Positions 43,618 to 51,847 of a DNA stretch of 64,000 nucleotides are shown here, piece by piece. Every line of letters starts with the position of its first letter. Positions within the stretch are counted from its first letter, which is position 1. Made by a program: the position numbers and the translations under genes. The stretch comes from Gemmatimonadota bacterium (GTDB lineage: Bacteria; Gemmatimonadota; Gemmatimonadetes; Gemmatimonadales; Gemmatimonadaceae): assembly GCA_016871855.1 (NCBI GenBank), contig VHBQ01000005.1, forward strand, positions 1 to 64,000. Direction: 5' to 3'. The notes under the pieces are model-generated. The model saw nothing but the letters and a program-made list of their open reading frames with translations, was not told the DNA's origin and made no database searches.

Positions 43618-44576
43618 GCCGGCAGCCCCATGGCCTCATCGAGACCCAGCATCAGGTTCGCGTTCTGCAGCGCCTGACCCGCCGCGCCTTTCATCAGGTT
43701 GTCGATGGCCGACACCACCAGGAGCGTGGGCTGCCGCAGGTGCGCGAGGGTGTGCGCGGTGATGCGCACGACGTTGCGGTGCGCCACGTGCCGCGTTTCC
43801 GGCGGCGTGTTCACGATTTCGATGAACCGCTCGTTGTGGAATCGGCGCTGCCAGAGCGCCAGCGGATCCACGAGGGGCGCCGTGAGCGGCACGGTCATCG
43901 TGGCGAGGATGCCTCGCGCCATCGGCAGCAGGTGCGGCGTGAAGATGAGGTCGGCATCGACGCCTTCTTCGGCGACGAACGCCCGCATCTCGTTCAGGTG
44001 GCGATGCGTGTTGCCGATGCCGTACGCGCGGAAGTTCTCGGTCACTTCACCGAAGAGCAGGTCGGCGCGCGGGGTCAGCCCCGCTCCGGTCACGCCGCTC
44101 GCCGCGCTCACGCTGATCGTGGCGCCCGACGCGACATGGCCATCCTCCAGCAGCGGAAGCAGCCCGATGAGGATGCTCGTCGGATAACATCCCGGATTCG
44201 CGACAAGCTCGGCCCCCTTCACCTCATCGCGCCGCGCTTCGGTGAGGCCATAGATGACGTCGGCGTCGGTATTGCCGATCCGCATGTCTGCCGAGAGATC
44301 CACGGCGCGCACCCCGGCATCGCGGGACCGCCGCACCCACTCCGCGCTCGTGCCGTGCGGCAGTGCGCTGAAGACCAGTGCCGCGCTCGAGAGGGGCACG
44401 TCGTCCGGGGCAACGAACGTGACCTGGCCGCCGCCCGGCAATTCGGCCGTTTCGCCGCGCCGTCCGTTGGCGGAGGCAAAGACGAGTTCAAGGCGCGGGT
44501 GCCGTTGCACCAACGCGCAGAGGTCGCGCCCAGCGTAGCCGCTGGCGCCAAGAACACCCACTGGAATCTTATGCAC
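43614..44576 (-). CDS. argC: N-acetyl-gamma-glutamyl-phosphate reductase
   Basis: A 320-residue NADPH-dependent reductase. The Rossmann motif is VGVLGASGYAGRDL (residues 6-19), and the catalytic cysteine is Cys130 in NPGCYPTSIL. The substrate domain carries SGVTGAG, GNTHRHLNEM and a C-terminal NLMKGAAGQALQNANLM, all family hallmarks. It makes N-acetylglutamate semialdehyde from the argB product. It is first in argC-argB-argD, divergent from argR. The ATG at 44576 lies directly downstream of a palindrome-like AT-rich site that is a likely ArgR operator. Confidence 0.95.
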   Translation of the reverse strand: MHKIPVGVLGASGYAGRDLCALVQRHPRLELVFASANGRRGETAELPGGGQVTFVAPDDVPLSSAALVFSALPHGTSAEWVRRSRDAGVRAVDLSADMRIGNTDADVIYGLTEARRDEVKGAELVANPGCYPTSILIGLLPLLEDGHVASGATISVSAASGVTGAGLTPRADLLFGEVTENFRAYGIGNTHRHLNEMRAFVAEEGVDADLIFTPHLLPMARGILATMTVPLTAPLVDPLALWQRRFHNERFIEIVNTPPETRHVAHRNVVRITAHTLAHLRQPTLLVVSAIDNLMKGAAGQALQNANLMLGLDEAMGLPA

Positions 44577-44577
44577 T

Positions 44578-44597
44578 GTTTATGCATAATATTGCGA
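44578..44597. promoter_or_regulatory. candidate ArgR operator upstream of argC
   Basis: The AT-rich stretch GTTTATGCATAATATTGCGA lies immediately upstream of the argC start and 70 bases upstream of argR, in a high-GC context. The core GCATAA-TAT recurs upstream of argH (45171-45190). ARG boxes are AT-rich imperfect palindromes of this size; binding is inferred. Confidence 0.55.
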
Positions 44598-44669
44598 TGC
44601 GCAGTTGTCAATGCGCCTTACGGACTGCGCGGGACGATGCTAAGCTCCCGCATCACACCGAGGTTTCGA

Positions 44670-45131
44670 GTGACCGCTGCCAAACGCGAACGCCAAGACG
44701 CCATTCTCGAGCTCGTCTCCACGCGCGCCATCGGCAGCCAGGAGGAACTCCGTCAGTTGCTGGTCGCGCGCGGATGGGACGTGACGCAGTCGACGCTGTC
44801 GCGCGACATGCGTGACCTGCGCATCGCGCGGGTGCCGACGCCGACGGGGGTGCGCTACACGGCCGGCGAACGTTCGCTCGGTGAGGAAGGGCGTGCCACG
44901 CTGGCCGGCCTGCTGCCGCAGCTCTTCCAAAACCTGGAGTACACGCGCGAGTTGATCGTTGTGCGGACGCACACGGCGGGGGCCCAACCCATCGCCGAGG
45001 CGATCGACGCGGAAGGCAATCCGGACATTCTTGGCACGATCGCCGGCGAGAATACGGTGCTGCTCATCTGCCGCACCGACGCCGCGCGCGAGCGCGTGGT
45101 CAAGCGCCTGCTGGCGTTGGCTGCCCGATAG
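44670..45131 (+). CDS. argR: arginine repressor
   Basis: A 153-residue regulator, normal length. The N-terminal winged helix carries RQDAILELVSTRAIGSQEEL and GWDVTQSTLSRDMRDLRIAR, the typical recognition helix. The C-terminal oligomerisation/arginine-binding domain includes RTHTAGAQPIAEAID and the DILGTIAGENTVLLICRT region, with the usual GTxAGxxT sensing loop. The GTG at 44670 is preferred because GAGG lies six bases upstream; the ATG at 44637 would add eleven residues. It is divergent from argC and upstream of argH, with operator-like sites in both promoter regions, so autoregulation and control of both arms are expected. Confidence 0.94.
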   Translation: MTAAKRERQDAILELVSTRAIGSQEELRQLLVARGWDVTQSTLSRDMRDLRIARVPTPTGVRYTAGERSLGEEGRATLAGLLPQLFQNLEYTRELIVVRTHTAGAQPIAEAIDAEGNPDILGTIAGENTVLLICRTDAARERVVKRLLALAAR

Positions 45132-45170
45132 TCCGGGCACTGGAGTCCCTTCCGTGACACCTTGACGGAA

Positions 45171-45190
45171 GTCGCATAAATATGTCGTTT
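45171..45190 (+). promoter_or_regulatory. candidate ArgR operator upstream of argH
   Basis: GTCGCATAAATATGTCGTTT, 46 bases before the argH ATG, is AT-rich against its surroundings and shares GCATAA-TAT with the argC-side site. Its CGCATAAATATGTCG segment is an imperfect palindrome. Confidence 0.5.
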
Positions 45191-45235
45191 CTTCTTCCCC
45201 GCCCTGCCCTTTTCCCTCTTCGTTGACGTGCGGTA

Positions 45236-46639
45236 ATGGCCGATTCCAATAGTGGTGGCACGCAGTCGCACAAACTCTGGGGTGGTCGTTTCGCTGGCGG
45301 CCCGGCTCCCGAGCTCGAAGCCGTCAATCGATCGATCGACGTCGATTTTCGGCTGTGGCCTTTCGATCTCCAGCTGTCCAAGGCCTGGGCCGCCACGCTG
45401 GCGCAGGCGGGAGTGCTGACCGCGGAGGAGGGAGCGGAGATTCAGCGCGGGCTCGATGTCGTAGCACGGCAGATTGCTGACGGCGCTCGACCGACGGCGG
45501 CAGATGAAGACGTGCACACCTTGATTGACCGGCTGTTGCACGAAGCGATTGGCGCGCCAGCTTCCCGCCTGCACACCGGGCGCTCACGCAACGACCAAGT
45601 GGCCACGGCCACGCGGCTGTGGACGCGCGACGCCTGCCGTCGACTCGACGGCCTGTTGCGCGACGTGCAACGTGCGATGGTCGAGCAGGCGGAGTCGCTG
45701 ACCGACGACCTGATGCCCGCGTACACGCACCTTCAGCGCGCGCAGCCAGTCCTTGGCGCGCACTGGATGTTGTCGCACTTCTGGCCGTTGGCGCGCGATC
45801 GACGGCGCCTGACCGCGGCCAGCGCGGCGGCTGGCGTTCTTCCCTTGGGCTCCGGCGCGATTGCGGGATCGGCGTTTCCCATTGACCGCGAGATGCTGCG
45901 GGGGATGCTGGGATTCGAAGCCGTCTCTCCCAACAGCATTGACGCGGTGGGCGATCGCGATTTCATCGCCGAGGTGTTGTTCGCCCTGTCGCTGCTCGGC
46001 GCACACCTGTCGCGGCTGGGGGAGGATCTGATTCTCTTCGGATCGAGCGAGTTCGGATTCGTCCGATTCGGCGATGCGTTCAGCACCGGCTCGTCCATGA
46101 TGCCGCAGAAGCGCAATCCGGATGCGCTGGAACTGGCGCGCGGCTCCGGATCGCGCATGCTGGGTGATCTCGTGGCCCTTTTGGGCACACTCAAGGGCCT
46201 TCCCAGCGGCTACAACAAGGACCTGCAGGAGGACAAGCGCTCGCTCTTCGACGCGGTGGATGGCATGTCGCTGCTGCTGCCGGCGGTGGCTGGCTCACTG
46301 GCCTCGCTCACATTCGATCGGAAGCGCATGCGAGCCGCCGTGACGAGCTCGATGATGGCAACCGACCTGGCGGACTATCTGGTGCGCAAGCGCGTGACGT
46401 TCAGGGAGGCCCACGGGGCGGTTGGCCGACTGGTTCGGGAGGCCGAGGAGCGGGGCGTCGAGATGACGGACCTGCCGTTCGCCTCGTTCCAGGTGGCGTC
46501 CTCGGCCTTCGGCGAGGATGTGATGGCGGAACTTCGTGCGGAAACATCTGTTCGCCATAGAGAGGTCGCCGGCGGGACCGGCCCGGCGGCCGTGCGGCAG
46601 CAGCTCGAGGCAGCGCGGGGAGAGCTGGGGGCGGCCTAA
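45236..46639 (+). CDS. argH: argininosuccinate lyase
   Basis: A 467-residue enzyme of the fumarase/aspartase superfamily. It splits argininosuccinate into arginine and fumarate, the last step of the pathway. It starts KLWGGRFAGGPAPELEAVN, and carries TGRSRNDQVATATRLW, THLQRAQPVLGAHWML and the signature loop GSSMMPQKRNPD (catalytic serine). YLVRKRVTFREAHGAVGRLV is in the C-terminal domain. The ATG at 45236 leaves about 12 residues before the first conserved block. argG, argF and argJ are not in the window. A nested palindrome (copy 2) follows 30 bases after the stop. Confidence 0.95.
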   Translation: MADSNSGGTQSHKLWGGRFAGGPAPELEAVNRSIDVDFRLWPFDLQLSKAWAATLAQAGVLTAEEGAEIQRGLDVVARQIADGARPTAADEDVHTLIDRLLHEAIGAPASRLHTGRSRNDQVATATRLWTRDACRRLDGLLRDVQRAMVEQAESLTDDLMPAYTHLQRAQPVLGAHWMLSHFWPLARDRRRLTAASAAAGVLPLGSGAIAGSAFPIDREMLRGMLGFEAVSPNSIDAVGDRDFIAEVLFALSLLGAHLSRLGEDLILFGSSEFGFVRFGDAFSTGSSMMPQKRNPDALELARGSGSRMLGDLVALLGTLKGLPSGYNKDLQEDKRSLFDAVDGMSLLLPAVAGSLASLTFDRKRMRAAVTSSMMATDLADYLVRKRVTFREAHGAVGRLVREAEERGVEMTDLPFASFQVASSAFGEDVMAELRAETSVRHREVAGGTGPAAVRQQLEAARGELGAA

Positions 46640-46669
46640 ACTGTGGGGGCGAAAGACTGCAACGGCCTT

Positions 46670-46812
46670 ACAGGAGATCACGGAGGGCACGGAGAACTGC
46701 AACGGCAACTTCTTGGGGGAACTACGAGCGCCACGCAGAGGTCTGCGTGGCGCGCTGTCGTTACCCCAAGGTCTTGCAGTTGCCCCTCTCCGTGTCCTCC
46801 GTGATCTCCTGT
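46670..46812. repeat. nested palindromic element, copy 2
   Basis: Outer arms of 25 bases (46670-46694 and 46788-46812) match at 24 positions and carry GGAGATCACGGAGG. A second layer (AACTGCAA, CTTGGGG) is symmetric but imperfect. The inner hairpin has 12-base perfect arms, GCGCCACGCAGA at 46728-46739 and its complement at 46742-46753. The right flank of the core reads, in reverse, TTGGGGTAACGACAG, as in copy 3. It sits between argH and the HTH gene. Confidence 0.93.
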
Positions 46813-46900
46813 CGAGAAGTCGCCATTCCTCCTCCTCCTCGAACCTCCCTCTACCAAGCCGTACTATCCATTTGTTTGCTCAACTCCGATTATGCATTTA

Positions 46901-46929
46901 TTGACAATGCTTTAGGTTGAGCCTATAAT
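46901..46929 (+). promoter_or_regulatory. consensus sigma-70 promoter
   Basis: TTGACA at 46901-46906 and TATAAT at 46924-46929, exactly 17 bases apart: a perfect consensus match in a GC-rich genome. Transcription would start near 46936, about 40 bases before the GTG of the HTH gene. The flanks 46840-46980 are clearly AT-rich. Confidence 0.9.
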
Positions 46930-46976
46930 TACACTCTAACAAGAGTTTTCTTAATTCGCTTTGTTGAGGATATTTT

Positions 46977-47372
46977 GTGAGAGCGGTGACATCTGGCACG
47001 GCGGCTTTCGCCCTCGGAATTCCGCGCAAGGACCTCGACAACATCCTCTCTCGTTACGCCGTTCGGGGAATCGAGCGAAAGCAACAGGGGTTGGCTCGCC
47101 GCATCTCGCTGGCAAGCATCGAGCAGGTGGCGGTTGCGATTGATCTCGCCAGGGATTTCTCGATCCCCATGCCCACGGCCCTGTTGCTGGCGGAGGAGGC
47201 GCTCGCCTCAAGGGAGGGGATCATCCAGTCTCCCGGCGGCCACCTCGCACTCCATATCGACCTGGAGCGCATTCGGCGCTCGTTGCAGGCCAAACTGACC
47301 GAGGCCATCGAATACGTCATCCCGCCCCGCCGCGGCCGCCCCCCGCTGCGCGAACGGATGGGGGACGAGTAG
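46977..47372 (+). CDS. small putative HTH DNA-binding protein
   Basis: A 131-residue protein from the GTG at 46977 (GAGG eight bases upstream). The N-terminal region looks like a helix-turn-helix: SGTAAFALGIPRKDLDNILSR, then GLARRISLASIEQVAVAIDL in the arrangement of small MerR- or excisionase-like domains. The middle is helical, and the C-terminal 45 residues (LQAKLTEAIEYVIPPRRGRPPLRERMG) end in an AT-hook-like RRGRPP. No named family is certain. It has its own perfect promoter and a bidirectional terminator, in an AT-rich island, so it may be acquired or highly expressed. Confidence 0.65.
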   Translation: MRAVTSGTAAFALGIPRKDLDNILSRYAVRGIERKQQGLARRISLASIEQVAVAIDLARDFSIPMPTALLLAEEALASREGIIQSPGGHLALHIDLERIRRSLQAKLTEAIEYVIPPRRGRPPLRERMGDE

Positions 47373-47375
47373 ACG

Positions 47376-47405
47376 AAAGGGGTCCCGGTTACCCGGGACC
47401 CCTTT
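47376..47405. terminator. bidirectional terminator between HTH and csp genes
   Basis: Perfect 13-base arms (AAAGGGGTCCCGG at 47376-47388 and its complement at 47393-47405) with a four-base loop. The stem base is A/T-rich on both sides, so it can serve both convergent genes. Confidence 0.85.
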
Positions 47406-47431
47406 GTGTGGTACAACCAGCTCAGCGAAGC

Positions 47432-47644
47432 TTAGCCGCCCACCTTCGTCACGTTCTCAGCAGCCGGGCCCTTCGCACCCTGGACGATTTCGAACTCCAC
47501 CGCGTCGCCTTCGGCGAGCGACTTGAAGCCCGAGCCCTGGATGGCGCTGTAATGCACGAAGCAGTCCTTGGTTCCATTGTCAGGCGTGATGAAACCGAAC
47601 CCCTTCGCATCGTTGAACCACTTCACCTTGCCGGTCGTACGCAT
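47432..47644 (-). CDS. cold-shock domain protein (CspA family)
   Basis: A 70-residue single cold-shock domain. RNP1 (KGFGFI) and RNP2 (CFVHYSAI) are present, and the start TGKVKWFND is typical. The ATG at 47644 has AGGAG six bases upstream. It differs from the first Csp at 32041 in the loop after RNP1 (TPDNGTKDC) and the tail (ENVTKVGG), so it is a paralogue and not a recent duplicate. The region upstream (47645-47896) is long and carries a separate minus-strand terminator-like hairpin. Confidence 0.95.
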   Translation of the reverse strand: MRTTGKVKWFNDAKGFGFITPDNGTKDCFVHYSAIQGSGFKSLAEGDAVEFEIVQGAKGPAAENVTKVGG

Positions 47645-47747
47645 TCCCTACTCCTGGTTTCTTGATCGCTAGCCCGGGCCTATCCCGAGTCGAAGCGGAT
47701 CGTAACTATCACGGGTCCACTGGAGCCCCCCGCGCTGGGCTGGCACG

Positions 47748-47776
47748 AAAAAGAGACCCGGACGAACCAGGTCTCT
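47748..47776 (-). terminator. minus-strand terminator-like hairpin upstream of csp
   Basis: AGAGACC (47752-47758) pairs with GGTCTCT (47770-47776), extended by a GG/CC pair, and on the minus strand is followed by TTTTT. No minus-strand gene lies upstream of it: the M1 peptidase starts at 47897 in the opposite direction. It could end a short non-coding transcript or act in the csp leader. Confidence 0.6.
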
Positions 47777-47896
47777 GAATCGCATCCTCTTGAACGTATG
47801 AATTCCTGGAAAATTAGCAAGGGCAACTCGTCCCCCTTCCAGTAGCCCCCCGGATAGCCCCGGAAAACCGCTCTCCCCCTCCCTCCCCCTCGCCCC

Positions 47897-50539
47897 GTGC
47901 TCTTCGCCCTGGCTGCTCTCCTTGCCGCTATTGTCCCCCCCGCTCTCCCCGATTCATTGAACGGCCCAGGGGTCTCCCGCGAGCTTGCGGCCTCGCGCGC
48001 GAAGAGCCTTACGGATGTGCGGTACGCCCTGAGCCTGGATATCACCGCGCGAGACACGGTGCCTGGACAGGTGGTGGTGTCTTTCCGTCGCACCGGGACG
48101 GCGGATGTCGTGCTCGATTTCCGTGGTAGGAGCCTCGGGACCGTCGTGGTCAACGGCACCCGCGTGCCGAAGGTCGCCTATAACGGCGCCCACCTCACCC
48201 TTCCGGCCGCCTTGCTCCGGAACGGCGCCAATCAGGTGCAGATCTCCTTCGTGGCGACCAGCGCCCCAACTGGCGCCTCCATCATTCGATCCACCGATCG
48301 GAGCGACGGCAGCGACTATCTCTATACGTTGCTGGTGCCGGCGGATGCCAATCAGCTCTTTCCGTCGTTTGACCAACCGGATCTCAAGGCCCGCGTCACG
48401 CTGACCCTACGGACGCCAGGCGCCTGGACGGCCATCGCCAACGGCCGCCTCACGCGGAGCGACACCGCGGGCGCGGTCGTGACCCATCAGTACGCCGAGA
48501 CCGCGCCGATCAGCACGTACCTCATCGCGTTCGCGGCGGGGCCGTGGCACCACGCCTCGTCCACAGTGCGTGGCCGGACGATCAATGCGTACGTGCGCGC
48601 GTCGCGCGCTCGCGAAGCCGACCTCGACACGCTGCTCGCGCTCAACCATCGCGCGCTCGAGTGGATGGAACGCTATTTCGACCGCCCCTATCCGTTCGAC
48701 AAGTATGACTTCGTGCTCGCGCCCGCGTTTCCCTTTGGCGGCATGGAGCACCCGGGCGCGGTCTTCTACAACGAAGATCGGTTCATCTTCCGCGAACGCC
48801 CCACGCTGCCGCGTGTCCTCGGCCGCTACAACACCATCCTGCACGAAGTCGCGCATCAGTGGTTTGGCGACTTGGTGACGATGAAGTGGTTCGACGACCT
48901 GTGGCTCAAGGAGGGCTTCGCGACGTACATCGCGGCCAAGGCGCTGAGCGATCTCGAGCCGACGAGCGAGGCGTGGAAGACGTTCTATCTGGGCAACAAA
49001 CCGGCCGCGTATGGCGTGGACCAGACGCTCGGCACGACGCCGCTCTGGCAGCAGCTGGGCAATCTCGACCAGGCGAAGAGCAATTACGGCGCCATCGTCT
49101 ACAACAAGGCGCCATCGGTCCTCAAGCAACTCAACTTCCTCGTCGGCGATGCGGCGTTCCAGCGCGGCGTGCGGCAGTTCCTCGCGACACATGCCTTCGC
49201 CAACGCCACCTGGCAGGATCTGCTCGCCGCCATCGGCGGGGCAGCGGGGCGTGACCTGACCGCGTGGGGTCGACAGTGGATGCTGCGCCCGGGCATGCCG
49301 GACGTGGAAACGAGGCTCACGCTGAAGGACGGGCGCATCGCGTCGCTTCAATTGCGACAGCGGCCGGTGCAGCCGACGGTCTCGGGGCAGGGAAGTTGGC
49401 CGCTCAAGGTGCGCGTGGCCGTGGTGCAATGCGACAGCGCGTGTCGCGTGCGGCCGGAGCAAGAGCTTTTCGCCGCGGGCCAGATACGGACCGTCGATGT
49501 CGAACTGCGCGGGCGCGAAACGGACGTGCCGCTGGTGCGCGGTCTCCGTGACGTGCGCTTCATCTATTCCAATGCGGGCGACTACGGGTACCAGCGTGTC
49601 GCGCTCGATTCGGCGAGCCGGCGCGTCCTGCTCGCTGGCGCGCTGCCCTCAGCCCAGGACCCATTGCTCCGCGCCATGTTTTGGGGCACGCTGTGGGATG
49701 ACGTGCGCGCCGCGCGGCTTCACCCCGCGCGCTTTGTCGCGCTGGTTGTCCGTGACCTTCCGCAGGAAGGCGATGAACAGATCGTGCCGAGTCAACTCGG
49801 CCGGCTCAGCCGCGCCATGAACGCCTATCTCGTGGATATGGCGCGCGACTCCCTGCAACTTCCCGTCGAGCGCTTCCTGTGGAGCGGAGCAGGGAACTCG
49901 GCGCTCCCTTACGGCATCCGCCGCGCCTATCTCGATGCGTTCATCGGCATGGCGAGGTCTCCGTCGGCGCTGGCCCGCCTACGCGACGTGCTCGCTGCCG
50001 ATTCCGCCGCCGGCGACGTGGTGCGCGATCCCCTGCGGTGGGAAATCGTCAATCGACTCATCGTCATCGGCGCCGACGACGCCGACGCGCGCCTCACCGC
50101 GCAGGCCGTGCGCGACAGCACGCCCGACGGTCGGCGGCGCGTCTTCATCGCGGGGGGCGCGCGCGGCAACGCCGTGGTGAAGACGGAGTACTTCCGTCGC
50201 TACTTCGCCGACGCAACGCTGAACGAGGACTGGGCGAGCGCGTCGCTCGGGACGTTCAATGCGCTCGAACATCAGGCGATCACGCGCGGCTTCCTGCGCC
50301 CCGCCCTGGACTCGCTGCCGTACATCCAGGCCAACCGTCGCATCTTCTTCCTTGGTGCGTGGCTCGGCGCGTTCCTCGGCGGTCAGACCGATGCGTCTGC
50401 GCTGGACATGGTGCAGGCGTTCCTGCGTGAACACCCGCGCCTGCCGCGCGACCTGCGAGAGAAGGTGCTCCAGAGCGCCGATGAACTCGCGCGTACCGTG
50501 CGCATTCGCGCGGAGTTCGGCCGCACGTTTGAGCAGTGA
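47897..50539 (+). CDS. M1-family zinc aminopeptidase
   Basis: An 880-residue exported metallopeptidase. A short hydrophobic leader (LFALAALLAAIVPPAL) is followed by the N-terminal beta domain, then the catalytic domain. The zinc motif HEVAH begins at His316, with the third ligand Glu339 in WLKEGFATY. The substrate-exopeptidase motif, usually GAMEN, is GGMEHPG here. YLYTLLVPADANQLFPSFDQPDLKA is a typical earlier element, and the C-terminal part is a long helical ERAP/APN-like domain. It removes N-terminal residues from peptides. The GTG at 47897 is the only start near the leader. Confidence 0.88.
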   Translation: MLFALAALLAAIVPPALPDSLNGPGVSRELAASRAKSLTDVRYALSLDITARDTVPGQVVVSFRRTGTADVVLDFRGRSLGTVVVNGTRVPKVAYNGAHLTLPAALLRNGANQVQISFVATSAPTGASIIRSTDRSDGSDYLYTLLVPADANQLFPSFDQPDLKARVTLTLRTPGAWTAIANGRLTRSDTAGAVVTHQYAETAPISTYLIAFAAGPWHHASSTVRGRTINAYVRASRAREADLDTLLALNHRALEWMERYFDRPYPFDKYDFVLAPAFPFGGMEHPGAVFYNEDRFIFRERPTLPRVLGRYNTILHEVAHQWFGDLVTMKWFDDLWLKEGFATYIAAKALSDLEPTSEAWKTFYLGNKPAAYGVDQTLGTTPLWQQLGNLDQAKSNYGAIVYNKAPSVLKQLNFLVGDAAFQRGVRQFLATHAFANATWQDLLAAIGGAAGRDLTAWGRQWMLRPGMPDVETRLTLKDGRIASLQLRQRPVQPTVSGQGSWPLKVRVAVVQCDSACRVRPEQELFAAGQIRTVDVELRGRETDVPLVRGLRDVRFIYSNAGDYGYQRVALDSASRRVLLAGALPSAQDPLLRAMFWGTLWDDVRAARLHPARFVALVVRDLPQEGDEQIVPSQLGRLSRAMNAYLVDMARDSLQLPVERFLWSGAGNSALPYGIRRAYLDAFIGMARSPSALARLRDVLAADSAAGDVVRDPLRWEIVNRLIVIGADDADARLTAQAVRDSTPDGRRRVFIAGGARGNAVVKTEYFRRYFADATLNEDWASASLGTFNALEHQAITRGFLRPALDSLPYIQANRRIFFLGAWLGAFLGGQTDASALDMVQAFLREHPRLPRDLREKVLQSADELARTVRIRAEFGRTFEQ

Positions 50540-50553
50540 CCGGGACCGATCCG

Positions 50554-51303
50554 TCAGGGCCGCGGCGCGGGGGCGGGAATGACCAGGAAGAGGCGCGGAT
50601 CCACCCATCCGCGGTCCACGCCTACGCGGATGGGACGCCAGCCGTTCTGCGGCGGCCCAAGGCGCACGCGTTGCGCGGAATCCACTATGCGGAGGATTTC
50701 GCTCTCTCGATTCGGCGCGCTGCGCACGCGAACCCAGGTGGTGGCAATGGCGAATTCCCACCGTCCCGTATCTGACACGGCAACGCTGGGCGGCGGCGCG
50801 GGCTGGCGTGCCGATGGCACAGCGGCCGTGGCCTCGGAACGGGTGGGCGCTGCCGGCTCGAGGCGCGTTGGGGCAGCGGCTGGCGGTGCCGCGCTTACTG
50901 TCGGCGCAGGCGCTGACACCGTGTCGGGCGACGCAACCACCGGCGGTGTCGTCGTGTCCATCGCGACCACGGCCGGTTGCGAATCCGCAACTGCCGCAGC
51001 GGGAGGTTGCTGCAGTTCGGTGCGCCGGGAAATCAGGTAGCCGAGCGCCATCAGGACGACCACCGTCACGCCAGCGAGCACGAGCCCACGGGTAAGCCGC
51101 TGTCCCGATGGGGCGGTCGACATCAGGCAGTTTGGACAGACGCCGATGGCCACCGGCCGCTGCACGCCGCAGTTGGGGCAGTTGACCGTGGCGACCCGCT
51201 CGCCACCAACGTCGTAGGACACAAAGGGAGCCTGACACCTGGGACACCGAGTGGCTCCCACCAGCGCTTTGGCGCCGCAGGCGCTGCAATGCGTGTACGG
51301 CAT
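50554..51303 (-). CDS. zinc-ribbon membrane protein with C-terminal SH3-like domain
   Basis: A 249-residue protein. CSAC, CPRC, CPNC and CPNC pairs in residues 6-60 form a double zinc ribbon. A membrane span lies at about 70-90 (LVLAGVTVVVLMALGYLI), then a long Pro/Ala/Thr-rich linker (95-175). The C-terminal about 55 residues resemble a bacterial SH3 domain: WVRVRSAPNRESEILRIV and GWVDPRLFL. The SH3 part would face the periplasm and could bind peptidoglycan. It follows the 146-residue membrane gene after five bases, so they form an operon. Confidence 0.75.
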   Translation of the reverse strand: MPYTHCSACGAKALVGATRCPRCQAPFVSYDVGGERVATVNCPNCGVQRPVAIGVCPNCLMSTAPSGQRLTRGLVLAGVTVVVLMALGYLISRRTELQQPPAAAVADSQPAVVAMDTTTPPVVASPDTVSAPAPTVSAAPPAAAPTRLEPAAPTRSEATAAVPSARQPAPPPSVAVSDTGRWEFAIATTWVRVRSAPNRESEILRIVDSAQRVRLGPPQNGWRPIRVGVDRGWVDPRLFLVIPAPAPRP

Positions 51304-51308
51304 CGCGC

Positions 51309-51749
51309 CTACTTCGTCCCTCGAACGCCGTCGACGAAGTACGACGTCTCGCCAAAGCAGCTCGTCGGCACGCCGCGGTGCTCCTTGTAGTAGATCGTCA
51401 CCTGACTGCCCGATGTCCGTTCAATCTCCGCCGCAACGGAATCGCCGCGCACGGAGAAGCTGAAGATCTGCGGGGCCGTGCCGGGGACCGTCGTCATGGC
51501 GAGTTCCCCTTCCCATGTCTTGCACAGCCATCCCTTGCGGGAAAGCTTCTGCACGTATCCCGTGCGCGTTCCCTCCGAGTACGTATAGGCCATCGTCACG
51601 GCGACCCAGAGCGACATGCCGACGACTGGCACCAGCACGATGGTCAGCAGCGTCAGCTTGCCCCAATGCCGCCGCAGCAGGCTGGGACGGGGCGGGGAAG
51701 GGGCCGGCGGTTCGGACGCCGGTGGCGGCGTGGCTTCGTCTGCGATCAT
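51309..51749 (-). CDS. single-span membrane protein, unknown function
   Basis: A 146-residue protein from the ATG at 51749, which has GAGG eight bases upstream. A proline-rich cytoplasmic tail is followed by one span (about residues 27-50, [20 protein letters not shown]). A soluble extracytoplasmic domain with [28 protein letters not shown] and a beta-rich C-terminus follows. The same motif set occurs in small proteins sometimes mislabelled as 6-phosphogluconate dehydrogenase; no dehydrogenase motif is present here. It is the first gene of the pair with the SH3 protein. Confidence 0.7.
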   Translation of the reverse strand: MIADEATPPPASEPPAPSPPRPSLLRRHWGKLTLLTIVLVPVVGMSLWVAVTMAYTYSEGTRTGYVQKLSRKGWLCKTWEGELAMTTVPGTAPQIFSFSVRGDSVAAEIERTSGSQVTIYYKEHRGVPTSCFGETSYFVDGVRGTK

Positions 51750-51847
51750 GCGTGGGTCCTCGAGATGGCGCGCAGGTGGATTATCGCGCCGAGGGCCGCC
51801 CGTGTCCACCGCAGGTTAGCTTTCCGGAGACCCCAGCCCCATCTCCC

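Noticed and set aside
43740-45131. 463-codon version of the ArgR frame
   Set aside because: The upstream part is antisense to argC and not coding-like; the SD before the GTG at 44670 and the normal ArgR length fix the start.
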